DNA of 64,000 bases from NCBI GenBank assembly GCA_036946625.1, contig JAQIIU010000001.1, positions 248,001-312,000 on the forward strand, written 5' to 3'. This document shows, in pieces, positions 32,570 through 40,634 of this stretch (position 1 is its first letter; the number at the start of each line of letters is the position of its first letter). A program made the translations under genes and the position numbers. Origin of the DNA: Methylorubrum populi. Lineage in GTDB: Bacteria; Pseudomonadota; Alphaproteobacteria; Rhizobiales; Beijerinckiaceae. The notes beneath the pieces were generated by a model. The model saw only the letters and a list, made by a program, of their open reading frames with translations. It had not been told where the DNA came from and made no database searches.

Positions 32570-33979
32570 ATGCCCGCGCCGCGCACCCTCTACGACAAGA
32601 TCTGGGACGACCACGTCGTCGATGTTCAGCCGGACGGCTCCGCCCTCCTCTACATCGACCGCCACCTCGTGCACGAGGTGACGAGCCCCCAGGCCTTCGA
32701 GGGGCTTCGGGTCGCCGGCCGCACGGTGCGCGCGCCGAACAAGACGCTGGCGGTGGTCGACCACAACGTCCAGACCTCGGACCGCTCCAAGGGCATCGAG
32801 GATCCCGAGAGCCGCACGCAGCTCGAAGCGCTGGCCGAGAACGTGCGCGACTTCGGCATCGAGTTCTACGACGCCCTCGACCGGCGCCAGGGCATCGTCC
32901 ACATCATCGGGCCGGAGCAGGGCTTCACCCTGCCGGGCCAGACGATCGTGTGCGGCGACAGCCACACCTCGACCCACGGCGCCTTCGGCGCGCTCGCCCA
33001 AGGCATCGGCACCTCGGAGGTCGAGCACGTGCTCGCCACGCAGACGCTGATCCAGCGGAAAGCGCGGAACATGCGGGTGACCGTCGACGGCACCCTGCCG
33101 CCGGGGGTCAGCGCCAAGGACATCGTCCTGGCGATCATCGGCGAGATCGGCACCGCCGGCGGCACCGGCCACGTCATCGAATATGCCGGAGAGGCGATCC
33201 GCGCCCTCTCGATGGAGGGGCGGATGACGGTCTGCAACATGTCGATCGAGGGCGGCGCGCGCGCCGGCATGGTCGCCCCCGACGCGACGACCTACGCCTA
33301 CGTCGCGGATCGGCCGAAGGCGCCGAAGGGTGCGGCCTTCGACGCCGCCCGGCGCTACTGGGAGAGTCTGGCCACCGACGAGGGCGCGCATTTCGACCGC
33401 GAGATCCGTCTCGACGCTGCCCATCTCCCGCCTCTCGTCTCCTGGGGCACCTCGCCGGAGGACATCGTCTCGATCCTCGGCACCGTGCCCGATCCGGCGC
33501 AGATCGCCGACGAGAACAAGCGCCAGTCGAAGGAGAAGGCCCTGGCCTATATGGGCCTGACGCCGGGCACGCGGATGACCGACATCACCCTCGACCGGGT
33601 GTTCATCGGCTCCTGCACCAACGGCCGCATCGAGGATCTGCGGATCGTCGCCAGGATGGTCGAGGGCCGCAAGGTCCATGACGGCGTCTCGGCGATGGTG
33701 GTGCCGGGCTCGGGCCTGGTGAAGGCGCAGGCCGAGGCCGAGGGCATCGACCGCATCCTGAAGGCGGCCGGCTTCGACTGGCGCGAGCCCGGCTGCTCGA
33801 TGTGCCTCGGCATGAACCCGGACAAGCTGCGCCCGGGCGAGCGCTGCGCCTCGACCTCGAACCGCAACTTCGAGGGCCGCCAGGGTCCGCGCGGGCGCAC
33901 CCACCTCGTCTCCCCGGCGATGGCGGCGGCGGCGGCGGTGGCCGGCCGCTTCGTCGATATCCGCGAGTGGCGCAACTGA
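32570..33979 (+). CDS. leuC: 3-isopropylmalate dehydratase large subunit (LeuC)
   Basis: This 469-residue aconitase-family protein starts [20 protein letters not shown]. The three [4Fe-4S] cysteines are Cys349 ([10 protein letters not shown]), Cys409 and Cys412 ([11 protein letters not shown]). Substrate-side motifs [19 protein letters not shown] and the closing [20 protein letters not shown] are intact. It interconverts 2- and 3-isopropylmalate with LeuD in leucine synthesis; leuD is not in this window. It ends about 30 bp before a hairpin and T-run, consistent with a single-gene transcript. Confidence 0.97.
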   Translation: MPAPRTLYDKIWDDHVVDVQPDGSALLYIDRHLVHEVTSPQAFEGLRVAGRTVRAPNKTLAVVDHNVQTSDRSKGIEDPESRTQLEALAENVRDFGIEFYDALDRRQGIVHIIGPEQGFTLPGQTIVCGDSHTSTHGAFGALAQGIGTSEVEHVLATQTLIQRKARNMRVTVDGTLPPGVSAKDIVLAIIGEIGTAGGTGHVIEYAGEAIRALSMEGRMTVCNMSIEGGARAGMVAPDATTYAYVADRPKAPKGAAFDAARRYWESLATDEGAHFDREIRLDAAHLPPLVSWGTSPEDIVSILGTVPDPAQIADENKRQSKEKALAYMGLTPGTRMTDITLDRVFIGSCTNGRIEDLRIVARMVEGRKVHDGVSAMVVPGSGLVKAQAEAEGIDRILKAAGFDWREPGCSMCLGMNPDKLRPGERCASTSNRNFEGRQGPRGRTHLVSPAMAAAAAVAGRFVDIREWRN

Positions 33980-34009
33980 GCGAGACCCTCTTCCCGGTGC
34001 GCGGGTGTT

Positions 34010-34047
34010 GCCCGCGCAGCGCGGGCCGGGCAGCCCCGTGATTTTTT
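34010..34047 (+). terminator. Likely terminator after leuC
   Basis: GCCCGCG-CAG-CGCGGGC forms a 7-bp stem. It is followed at once by CGGG-CAGC-CCCG and then TGATTTTTT. The T-run follows the second, weaker stem by 3 bases. Confidence 0.45.
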
Positions 34048-34130
34048 GCTGGCCGGCGATCGAAACAGCGATTGACGCCTTCGCCGCCGCCCCCTAAACG
34101 GACCCCATCGCCGACCGGACACGGCCCGGC

Positions 34131-34215
34131 GCCCAGGTGGCGGAATTGGTAGACGCGCTGGTTTCAGGTACCAGTCTCGCAAGAGGTGAAGGTTCGAGTC
34201 CTTTCCTGGGCACCA
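34131..34215 (+). tRNA. tRNA-Leu(CAG)
   Basis: The gene is 85 nt including an encoded CCA. The acceptor stem GCCCAGG pairs with CCTGGGC. The anticodon stem-loop is CTGGT-TTCAGGT-ACCAG with anticodon CAG. A long variable arm (CTCGCAAGAGG) marks it as class II, and the T arm is GGTTCGAGTCC. All stems are intact. It lies between leuC and a decayed insertion sequence, a common insertion neighbourhood. Confidence 0.97.
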
Positions 34216-34405
34216 TCAGCCGGCTAAGCCGCTGATCCGCAACGAGCATCTGATTTTGAAGGGTGATTCGGAGCCTACCTGTTCAACAGGTATGTTCAAC
34301 ACGCCCCTTCGGATACCGCGTCCGATGAAGCGCCAGTGCTGTAGCCATCTTGCGGAGTGGAGTTGGTGTGGCGATTGTCCTGTCGGTTGAGGGCAGGAGG
34401 CTGCC

Positions 34406-35195
34406 ATGCACAAACGCTATCGAGTGACGCTCACGGTTGAGGAGCGGTCCGCTCTGGATCGTCTGATCTCGCGGGGCAAAGCCGCGGCACGCAGACTGGG
34501 CCATGCGCGGATTTCTGCTGACGGATGCCGCGGAGACCCGGCTGGACCGACGCGCAGGTGGCGGACGCCGTGCGGGTGAGCGTGCGAAACGTGGAGCGGG
34601 TGCGGCGGCGCTTCGTCGAGGAAGGGCTTGAGGCGGCCTTGCATCCCAAGCCGTCGAGCCGCTCTACGAACGCAAGCTGGACGGGGCGGGCAAGGCGCGG
34701 CTGGTTGCGCTGGCCTGCTCGACCCCGCCGCAAGTGCGCGGGCGCTGGAGCCTGCGATTGCTCGTCGACGAGGTGGTCGCGCTGGAAGAGCGGCCCCGCC
34801 TGAGCCGCGAGACGATCCGGCGGACCTTGGGGAAAAAACCAGCTCAAGCCGCATCTGCGCAAGATGTGGTGCATCCCGCCTGAGCAGTCGGCGGCGTTCG
34901 TGAGCCACATGGAAGACGTTCTGAACGTCTACCAGCGTCCCGTCGAGCCGCGCCGCCCGCTGGTGTGCCTGGACGAGACCAGCCTGCAATTGATCGGTGA
35001 GGTGCGTCAGCCCCGGCCCGTCCGGCGCGGGCGGCCGGCGCGCTACGACAGCGATATATCCGCCGCGGCACCGCCAACCTGTTCATCGCCTTCGATCCGC
35101 TGGCCGGGCAACGGGTGGTCAAGGTCACCGAGCGGCGCTGCCGGGGCGACTTCGCCCACTTCGTGCGCGATCTCGTCGATGGCCCCTATGCCCGA
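34406..35195 (+). pseudogene. Decayed IS630-family transposase
   Basis: Reads MHKRYRVTLTVEERSALDRL at the start. It then changes frame several times (near 34525, 34665, 34835 and 35060) while keeping transposase text: GWTDAQVADAVRVSVRNVER, GRWSLRLLVDEVVALEERPR, LVCLDETSLQLIGEVRQP, NLFIAFDPLAGQRVVKVTER. It ends around DFAHFVRDLVDGPYA without the last catalytic glutamate. No pair of terminal repeats could be fixed. It is unrelated at the sequence level to the intact IS630 at 28159. Confidence 0.8.
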
Positions 35196-35564
35196 CCGCT
35201 CTGAGTCGGTCGGGGTTCCTGGCGAGACGTGATCTGCTTCCCTGTCGGCCTTCGACAGGAGGATCAATGGCGTCACCGTTGTCATCGGATCGCGCCCTGG
35301 ATGGCCACGGCTTCGCCTCGCAATGACACAGGACAGGCCGAACTCATCAATCTGAGGTTGTGTCAGAGACTTGGCGCATCGTTTCGAAAGCCGGAGGCCG
35401 CCCTCGGAGCGATGCATTATATTGCGCCGCACAACGATGTGCCCCTGCGCACTTCGCGGCGCACCATGACAACCCATGTCTCCTGCAGCCGGAGAGCGGG
35501 GCCCGCACGCGGCGGGCTCCCGCCTCCGACATCCCGCTGACGCCTGCCAGGAGGCACACCCCCC
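35196..35564. other. Gene-free stretch holding a truncated dispersed repeat
   Basis: No gene is supported. Positions about 35290-35340 carry a partial copy of repeat family B (CGCGCCCTGGATGGCCACGG then CTTCGCCTCGCAATGAC). The rest before the next start at 35565 shows no clear structure. Confidence 0.5.
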
Positions 35565-35870
35565 ATGACCTCTCGTCTTTCCCGCTCCGCCGTCTTCGCT
35601 GCCACCTTCGCGACCCTCGGCCTCGCCGCCGGCGGCGCGCTGACCCAAAGCGCCCTGGCCCAGGCGGCCCTCCCGGCGCCGATGTCGCCGCCGGCCGCGG
35701 CGAGCCTCGGTTACACCGCGAGTCCGCTCGACGGGCAGGGCTACGCCGTCGCCCCGCGCGAGCCGCTCACGGTGATGGGCACGACCGGCGGCATCGAGCC
35801 GAAGCAGCCCGAGGCCACCGGCTCGATCAGCCGGCACCCGATCCGGGCGCCGCGGGCCCGGGCGCACTGA
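35565..35870 (+). CDS. Small secreted hypothetical protein, 101 residues
   Basis: A signal peptide (RSAVFAATFATLGLAAGGAL, cleavage near AQA) is followed by a low-complexity Ala/Pro/Gly-rich mature part ending RHPIRAPRARAH. The start is preceded by AGGAGG at 35550. Family unknown. Its 3' end overlaps the 3' end of the convergent glycosyltransferase gene by 44 bp. Confidence 0.65.
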   Translation: MTSRLSRSAVFAATFATLGLAAGGALTQSALAQAALPAPMSPPAAASLGYTASPLDGQGYAVAPREPLTVMGTTGGIEPKQPEATGSISRHPIRAPRARAH

Positions 35871-37146
35871 CCCGCCTCAGGCCGGCCCCCGCGAGCGCCG
35901 CCGCCAGATCGGCGGGCTCGACGGAGAAGTCGTGCAGGTGCACGGGCCAATCCGAGGCCGTGCGCGGGCCGAACACCGCGCGGTAATCCCCGCCGCGGGC
36001 CGCCGCGAGTTCGGCGTAGAACGGGTCCTCCCAGCCCTCGGGCACGAGGTGGAGGATCGGGGTGCCGGGCGCGCAGAACACCGTGTTGGCCATGCCCGCC
36101 CCGGCGATGCCGACCACGAACTCGGCCCGCGCGAACCGCACCGCCTGCTGCCGCACGCTGGCGAGTTCCGGGTCGAACGCCTCGAAGCCGAGGCCGCGCA
36201 GCAGGGCGAGCACCGCCTCGCGGTTGGCGAGCGCCCGGCCCCGCCCCGGATGCCGGTCGACGAACAGGCGCCGCCCCGCGCCGCCCCGCGCGAGGGCCTT
36301 CACCCCGGCGAGCCAGCGCGGCAGGCGCGTTTGCGCCCGCACCCGGTCGGCGAGGAAGCGCAGCGCCTCCGGCGATTTTCCCGTGCTCGGCAGGCTGCAG
36401 GGCGTGACGTGGTGCAGGCGCGCGAAGCGGTAGCTCCTGTCCCGGTCGAGGAAGCGGACCGAGACGCCGGACCCGTTGCCGAGGAGCAGCGCGATCGAAC
36501 GCCGCCGGGCCGCGTCGAGATGCGGGAAATAGCCGACCAGCGCCACCGTGACCGGCACGCCCGGATGATGCCGGCGCAGCAGCGCCAGCGCGCGCAGGCG
36601 AGGCAGGTCGTCGATCAGCCAGTGCCCGTAATTGAACGAGCCCGCCGAGTTGAGGAGGAAGACGAGCCCGCCCTCCTCCCCGACCGTCTCGTCGGCATGC
36701 GAAAAGTCGGGGCCGGGCCCGGCCACCACGTGCCGCTCCTGCGGCCGGTAGGTCTCGAACAGCACCTGCGGCCGGCCGTCCTCGATCGCGTAGAGCGCGT
36801 TGCCCGAAAGCCGGACGTCGCGCGTCTCGCACAGCAGCGCCGGCGGCCCCGGCGGGCGCGGGGCGGCGAGCGCCGCGCCCTGCTTCGCCCGGAAGGCGGC
36901 ATCGCCGCCGAAGAGCTGCGGCGGCTTCGGCACGAAGCCGGGACATCCGGAAAACACCGTGCCGAGCACCCGCGTGGTCGGGCTCACCCGCCGCCGCAGC
37001 CGGTCGAGCAGCGCGGGCTCGCCCGCGAAACCGCCATCGCGATAGAGCCGGTCCGCGTCGCAGGTGAGGACGAGGTTGTCCTCGATCAGCCGGGCGAGCG
37101 CCGCGGCTTCGTCCGTCTCCTGCAAACCCGTCGTCCGCAAGCCCAT
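35827..37146 (-). CDS. Glycosyltransferase family 61 protein
   Basis: The protein has 439 residues from ATG 37146; a GTG at 37218 would add 24 residues of unlikely sequence that include a short MGLRT duplication. GT61/DUF563 features are present: SFNYGHWLIDDLPRLRAL, RLFVDRHPGRGRALANREAV, FVVGIAGAGMANTVFCAPGT and ILHLVPEGWEDPFY. Such enzymes act in capsule or exopolysaccharide assembly. The next plus-strand gene is an AlgX-like protein, so the pair may belong to surface-polysaccharide synthesis. Start choice is uncertain. Confidence 0.78.
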   Translation of the reverse strand: MGLRTTGLQETDEAAALARLIEDNLVLTCDADRLYRDGGFAGEPALLDRLRRRVSPTTRVLGTVFSGCPGFVPKPPQLFGGDAAFRAKQGAALAAPRPPGPPALLCETRDVRLSGNALYAIEDGRPQVLFETYRPQERHVVAGPGPDFSHADETVGEEGGLVFLLNSAGSFNYGHWLIDDLPRLRALALLRRHHPGVPVTVALVGYFPHLDAARRRSIALLLGNGSGVSVRFLDRDRSYRFARLHHVTPCSLPSTGKSPEALRFLADRVRAQTRLPRWLAGVKALARGGAGRRLFVDRHPGRGRALANREAVLALLRGLGFEAFDPELASVRQQAVRFARAEFVVGIAGAGMANTVFCAPGTPILHLVPEGWEDPFYAELAAARGGDYRAVFGPRTASDWPVHLHDFSVEPADLAAALAGAGLRRVSAPGPAAPGSGAG

Positions 37147-37253
37147 CGTCCGCAAGCCCTTGGCCCTCTTGCACTGCCGTCCCGGCGCAGCCCTCGGGAT
37201 CGGGGAAGCGGGTAGCACATCGCCGCGGCCGGGGCCTGCCTTCTCCGCACCGG

Positions 37254-37454
37254 CCCCAGGGCCATCGCTTCAAGCGATGGCCCTGGGGTTTTTTGCAAGC
37301 CTCGGACGCCGGCGCCCGCGTCCGCGGGCTCAGGCTTTCGCTCTGCTCGACGCTTTTCAGGACGAACGTCCTGAAAAGCCCGCTCCGCGCGGCGCTCTTG
37401 GTCGTGTCCCTTGGCGCCGCGAAACCGCTCACGCGGCTTCGAGCGATGGCCCTG
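37254..37454 (-). repeat. Dispersed palindromic repeat, family C, copy 2 (with an inserted hairpin)
   Basis: The inverse-oriented relative of 32277-32418 shares the CAGGGC-ATCGC ends and AGCCTGAGCCCGCGGA (37321-37336, minus strand). One end is a near-perfect 35-bp palindrome (37254-37288) followed by TTTTTT. A 13-bp-arm hairpin (GCTTTTCAGGACG, AA loop, 37352-37379) is present only in this copy. Confidence 0.7.
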
Positions 37455-37592
37455 GCACCGGCCCCTTCGGCCGCCGGTTGCTTTGAACCGCTCCGGACCT
37501 GTAGGGGAGCCACGGGCCGTCGGCGGTGGGTGCGCCGAGGCACGGCACCGTGTTCACGACCGCTCGGGACGCCCGAGGAAGGATCGAATCTG

Positions 37593-38582
37593 GTGTCGGA
37601 CGCGGCGACCGATCACATCCATGTCGGCAAGGACGGCTGGCTGTTCGTCGTCGCCGGCAGCAACAACGTCATCGCCCAGTTCAACGAATCGGGCTTCATG
37701 GCCCACCAGACCGAGCTGTGGCGCCGGCTCGTCGTCGCCCGTGCGGAAAAGGCGCGCGGGCTCGGCATCGCCTACCGCCACGTCGTCGTCCCGGAAAAGC
37801 TCTGCATCTACGAGACCTTCGTCGACGGGATCGCGCTCGACCACCGCCTCTCGCCCGCCCGCCGCCTGGTCCACGGCCTGCCGCGCCGCCGCCCGCTCGC
37901 GTGGATCGGGGCGCGGATCGGGGATCGGCGCACCACGCGCGCCCTGCGGCGGGTCTGCGTCGATCTCGTCGAACCGATGCGGCGCGCGCGCGACCGCGAA
38001 AACCTGTTCTACCGCACCGACAGCCACTGGACCTTCGCCGGCTGCCACCTCGCCTATCGCGAGATCTGCCGCAGCGTGCGCGCCGCGCCCTGCCCCGACC
38101 TCGCCGGGCGCGGCGCCCGCGAGACCGAGATGTCCGGCGATCTCGGCGGCCGGTTCGACCCGCCCCGGACCGAACAGGCGCTCATCCACGACATCCAGCG
38201 CGACGCGGTGCGCGCCTATGCCAGCCCCGTCGTGGCGGCGCGGGAGGCGGCGGGCCGGGCCGACACGCTCCATGTCGGCTCGCACGTGATCTACCGCAAC
38301 GGGACGGCGCGGGACCGGCGGCGCCTCGTCCTGTTCGGCGATTCCTATTCGCACTTCGCGCCGCTGATGCTGACGATCATGCTCGCCGAGACGTTTGCCG
38401 AGGTGCACTTCGTCTGGAGCGCGTCGATCGACTGGACCTACGTGGAACGGGTCCGGCCCGACATCGTGCTGACCGAGATCGCCGAGCGCTTCATGTTCCG
38501 CGTGCCCGACGACCGGTTCGACCTCGAGGATTACGCCGCCGAACGGTTCGGGGAGGCGGCGGTGGGCGGCACGGCGGACTGA
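37593..38582 (+). CDS. AlgX/AlgJ-like SGNH-hydrolase-fold protein (possible polysaccharide O-acetyltransferase)
   Basis: The protein has 329 residues from GTG 37593, which has GAGGAAGGA upstream. Family landmarks are DHIHVGKDGWLFVVAGSNNV at the start, FYRTDSHWTFAGCHLAYREI (the Asp-His-Trp motif) and LVLFGDSYSHFAPLML (Ser of the SGNH block), out of the usual order as in AlgX/AlgJ. These domains acetylate alginate or other exopolysaccharides in the periplasm. No signal peptide is evident, so it may be cytoplasmic or the true start may be further upstream. It is divergent from the GT61 gene. Confidence 0.75.
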   Translation: MSDAATDHIHVGKDGWLFVVAGSNNVIAQFNESGFMAHQTELWRRLVVARAEKARGLGIAYRHVVVPEKLCIYETFVDGIALDHRLSPARRLVHGLPRRRPLAWIGARIGDRRTTRALRRVCVDLVEPMRRARDRENLFYRTDSHWTFAGCHLAYREICRSVRAAPCPDLAGRGARETEMSGDLGGRFDPPRTEQALIHDIQRDAVRAYASPVVAAREAAGRADTLHVGSHVIYRNGTARDRRRLVLFGDSYSHFAPLMLTIMLAETFAEVHFVWSASIDWTYVERVRPDIVLTEIAERFMFRVPDDRFDLEDYAAERFGEAAVGGTAD

Positions 38583-38607
38583 CGACGACGGGAGGCCTCA
38601 AGCCGGT

Positions 38608-38690
38608 CTCGCCTCTCCGTCAGCGCCGCGATCCAGCGGCGCGACCTCTCCGGATCGGGCGGTGCCCCGGATGGTTTGGCCTCGCCATGA
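38608..38690 (-). repeat. Dispersed repeat, family B, diverged copy
   Basis: GCGATCCAGCGGCGCGACCT, then CTCCGG, then CCCCGGATGGTTTGGCCTCG and CCATGAC match the family at 43118 and 46079 with several differences. It sits just beyond the 3' ends of the AlgX-like and YedK genes. Confidence 0.6.
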
Positions 38691-38701
38691 CGGAAACGGT
38701 C

Positions 38702-39439
38702 TCAGAACAGCTCGCCCTGCACGGCCTCCGCCTTCGCCGGAGCCTCTTGCTCGGCAGGTCGCGCCGGCGCCACCGGCTCGGGCAGGCCGGCGTCGTCGTT
38801 GCGCACGCTGTTGACCCGGTCGCCGACGGGATCGAGCCGCAGCCAGTCGTCGGGGCAGGGCCGGCAGAGGCGGGCCGCCTCGGGCGCGTCCACCGACGCG
38901 TCGAGCCACGGCTCGATCGCCTCCGGCGCCAGGATCGCCGGCATGCGCTCGTGGATCGCGCTCAGGCTGCCGTTGGCCGAGCAGGTGACGATGGAAGCGG
39001 TGTCGACCTCCGCGCCGTCCGCCCCCATCCAGGGCTCCCACAGGCCGGCGAGCGCCATCGGCGCCCCGTCCGCCCGGCGCACGGCGAACGGCGTCTTCGT
39101 CGCGGCCTTGCCCGTCCCGTCGCGGCGCCACTCGTAGAAACCGTCGGCGAGGAAGACGCAGCGGCGGCGGCGCAGCGCCCCGCGAAAGGCCGGCTTCCCG
39201 GCCGCCGTCTCGATCCGGGCGTTGAACAGGACGGGAAAGCCCGACGGGTCCTTGAGCCAAGCCGGCCACAGGCCCCAGCGCATCAGCCGGAAACGCCGCT
39301 CGCCGCCCTCGCGCACCACCACGGGCACCGGCTGGGTCGGCGCCACGTTGAAGCGGCCGGGAAAGTTCGGCTGCTCGGGGTAGCCGTAGAAGGCGCGGTA
39401 GACCTCCGGCGGCCGGCCGATGAAGAAGCGCCCGCACAT
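38702..39439 (-). CDS. SOS-response-associated peptidase family (YedK/HMCES) abasic-site DNA-protein crosslinker
   Basis: The protein has 245 residues. The start at 39439 puts the catalytic cysteine at position 2 (MCGRFFIGRP), which this family requires; a longer frame to 39475 is rejected for that reason. Other conserved parts are GRFNVAPTQPVPVV, LMRWGLWPAWLK, FNARIETAAGKPAFRGAL, CVFLADGFYEWRR and SIHERMPAIL-type text (AIHERMPAILAPEAIEPWL). It covalently shields abasic sites in single-stranded DNA. The C-terminal tail is alanine/proline-rich and longer than usual. Confidence 0.92.
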   Translation of the reverse strand: MCGRFFIGRPPEVYRAFYGYPEQPNFPGRFNVAPTQPVPVVVREGGERRFRLMRWGLWPAWLKDPSGFPVLFNARIETAAGKPAFRGALRRRRCVFLADGFYEWRRDGTGKAATKTPFAVRRADGAPMALAGLWEPWMGADGAEVDTASIVTCSANGSLSAIHERMPAILAPEAIEPWLDASVDAPEAARLCRPCPDDWLRLDPVGDRVNSVRNDDAGLPEPVAPARPAEQEAPAKAEAVQGELF

Positions 39440-39512
39440 GGGTGCGATATGGGCGCGGCGGCAGAGCGGGATCAAGCGGCGCGGAGTCTTGGCCTTAGGT
39501 CAACTCGAAATT

Positions 39513-39560
39513 TTGATTGGGTGTTCGCAGCCCGTTCCTATATACGGCTGATCGGAGGAT
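39513..39560 (+). promoter_or_regulatory. Possible promoter and ribosome site of the Panacea gene pair
   Basis: TATATA at 39539-39544 with TTGGGT 16 bp upstream (39517-39522) or TTGATT 20 bp upstream. A GGAGG (39554-39558) is 8 bp before the start at 39567. The region is AT-rich against a GC-rich background. Confidence 0.35.
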
Positions 39561-39566
39561 GGACCC

Positions 39567-40064
39567 ATGTCAGCGCCCTACCAAGCAACCGACATCGCGG
39601 CTTGGTTTCTCGGCAACATCGACCGGGATGCCGGCGACTCGATCACGCACCTGAAGCTTCAAAAGCTTGTCTATTATGCACAGGCTTGGTCGCTTGCCCT
39701 TCGTGATGAGCCATTGTTCGATGAGGAGTTGCAGGCCTGGGCGCATGGTCCCGTGGCCGAGTCCGTTTATCAGACATATCGCGGAGCAGGCTGGGATGCT
39801 TTGCCTCCCCCCAAAGTCATGCCCGTGATGGACAGAGAGATGGATGACTTTCTTTCCTCCATTCTGGCAACTTATGGCGATTTTTCGGCGAAGCATCTCG
39901 AAAGCATGACTCATGCCGAACAGCCCTGGATTGAGGCTCGCAAGGGCTTGCCGCCAGAGGCTAGATCAAACAAGCCGATTCGCAAGAACGTAATGTCAAT
40001 TTATTATAGAGATTTGTATAATCAGGCTGAGAAGAATGAGAATGTCACGGCGGAAACTGCTTGA
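39567..40064 (+). CDS. Panacea-domain (DUF4065, SocA-like) antitoxin candidate
   Basis: The protein has 165 residues. The Panacea signature is clear: ATDIAAWFLGNIDR, then THLKLQKLVYYAQAWSLALR, ELQAWAHGPVAESVYQTYR and a middle ILATYGDFSAKHLESMTHAE followed by QPWIEARKGL. Such domains neutralise unrelated toxins encoded next to them. Composition is notably lower in GC than the flanks, which suggests recent transfer. The downstream gene starts 29 bp before this stop, in another frame. It is likely an antitoxin for that product. Confidence 0.82.
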   Translation: MSAPYQATDIAAWFLGNIDRDAGDSITHLKLQKLVYYAQAWSLALRDEPLFDEELQAWAHGPVAESVYQTYRGAGWDALPPPKVMPVMDREMDDFLSSILATYGDFSAKHLESMTHAEQPWIEARKGLPPEARSNKPIRKNVMSIYYRDLYNQAEKNENVTAETA

Positions 40065-40515
40065 TAAAGTTGCAAAACAGCAGTCAAAAAACAGCGAAGA
40101 CAAAAATGTAAATCTAAAAATCCGAGAAGCTGCGCTGCTGAGCCTATCAGAAAATTCGGATGACGACACGGCCTACATCAATCTAAAATACTATCGCCAT
40201 GAGCATCAGTGTCTATCGGAATGGGATGCCGATCAGCTCAGAGCATTTAGCGCATTTTGTCGCAAAATAACTCAATTTAGATGGATCGAAATATACAAAA
40301 CAGGAGGCAAGGTCGGCAGCAAGACAGGCCTCGGCTACACAGTTCATAAGGACAGGGCTGTTTTGCCGGCTGCTCCCGAACTGGATAACATCAGCCCTGA
40401 CCTGACGTGGTTCGAGCTACGGGTTACCAACGAAGCGCGAGTGCATGGCTTTCGATGCAAGAGCGCCTTCTTTCTTGTGTTTTTGGATCGGCTGCATCAG
40501 GTGTATCCGGGCTGA
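40036..40515 (+). CDS. Candidate toxin paired with the Panacea antitoxin (unrecognised fold)
   Basis: This 159-residue, AT-rich gene overlaps the antitoxin gene by 29 bp. The N-terminal 40 residues are polar and lysine-rich. The middle has YRHEHQCLSEWDADQLRAFS and FRWIEIYKTGGKVGSKTGLG. The end reads DLTWFELRVTNEARVHGFRC followed by KSAFFLVFLDRLHQVYPG. The final strand-turn-strand with LDRxHxVYP recalls RelE/ParE-type barrels, but this is a weak visual resemblance. I do not recognise the family; toxicity is inferred from the genetic arrangement only. Confidence 0.6.
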   Translation: MRMSRRKLLDKVAKQQSKNSEDKNVNLKIREAALLSLSENSDDDTAYINLKYYRHEHQCLSEWDADQLRAFSAFCRKITQFRWIEIYKTGGKVGSKTGLGYTVHKDRAVLPAAPELDNISPDLTWFELRVTNEARVHGFRCKSAFFLVFLDRLHQVYPG

Positions 40516-40565
40516 GCCTGACCGGGTTCCATTTTGCAGCAGAGCTCCCCAGCGCCCCGGCTCCC

Positions 40566-40623
40566 GTTTTGTCGCAACCCGCATGCGCCGAACCGGTATC
40601 CACATCCGCGCCCGAGCGCCCTA
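40566..40623. repeat. Dispersed intergenic repeat, family A, second copy
   Basis: Shares GCGCCGAACCGGTA and the following CCAC with the copy at 8461-8526, plus a similar GAGCGCCCTA end. It lies between the toxin candidate and the acyltransferase gene. Confidence 0.55.
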
Positions 40624-40634
40624 CCTTGGCGCCC

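Noticed and set aside
37254..37294. Strong hairpin plus T-run resembling a terminator
   Set aside because: The T-run suits plus-strand transcripts, but no plus-strand gene ends nearby; it is better explained as the end of repeat family C copy 2.
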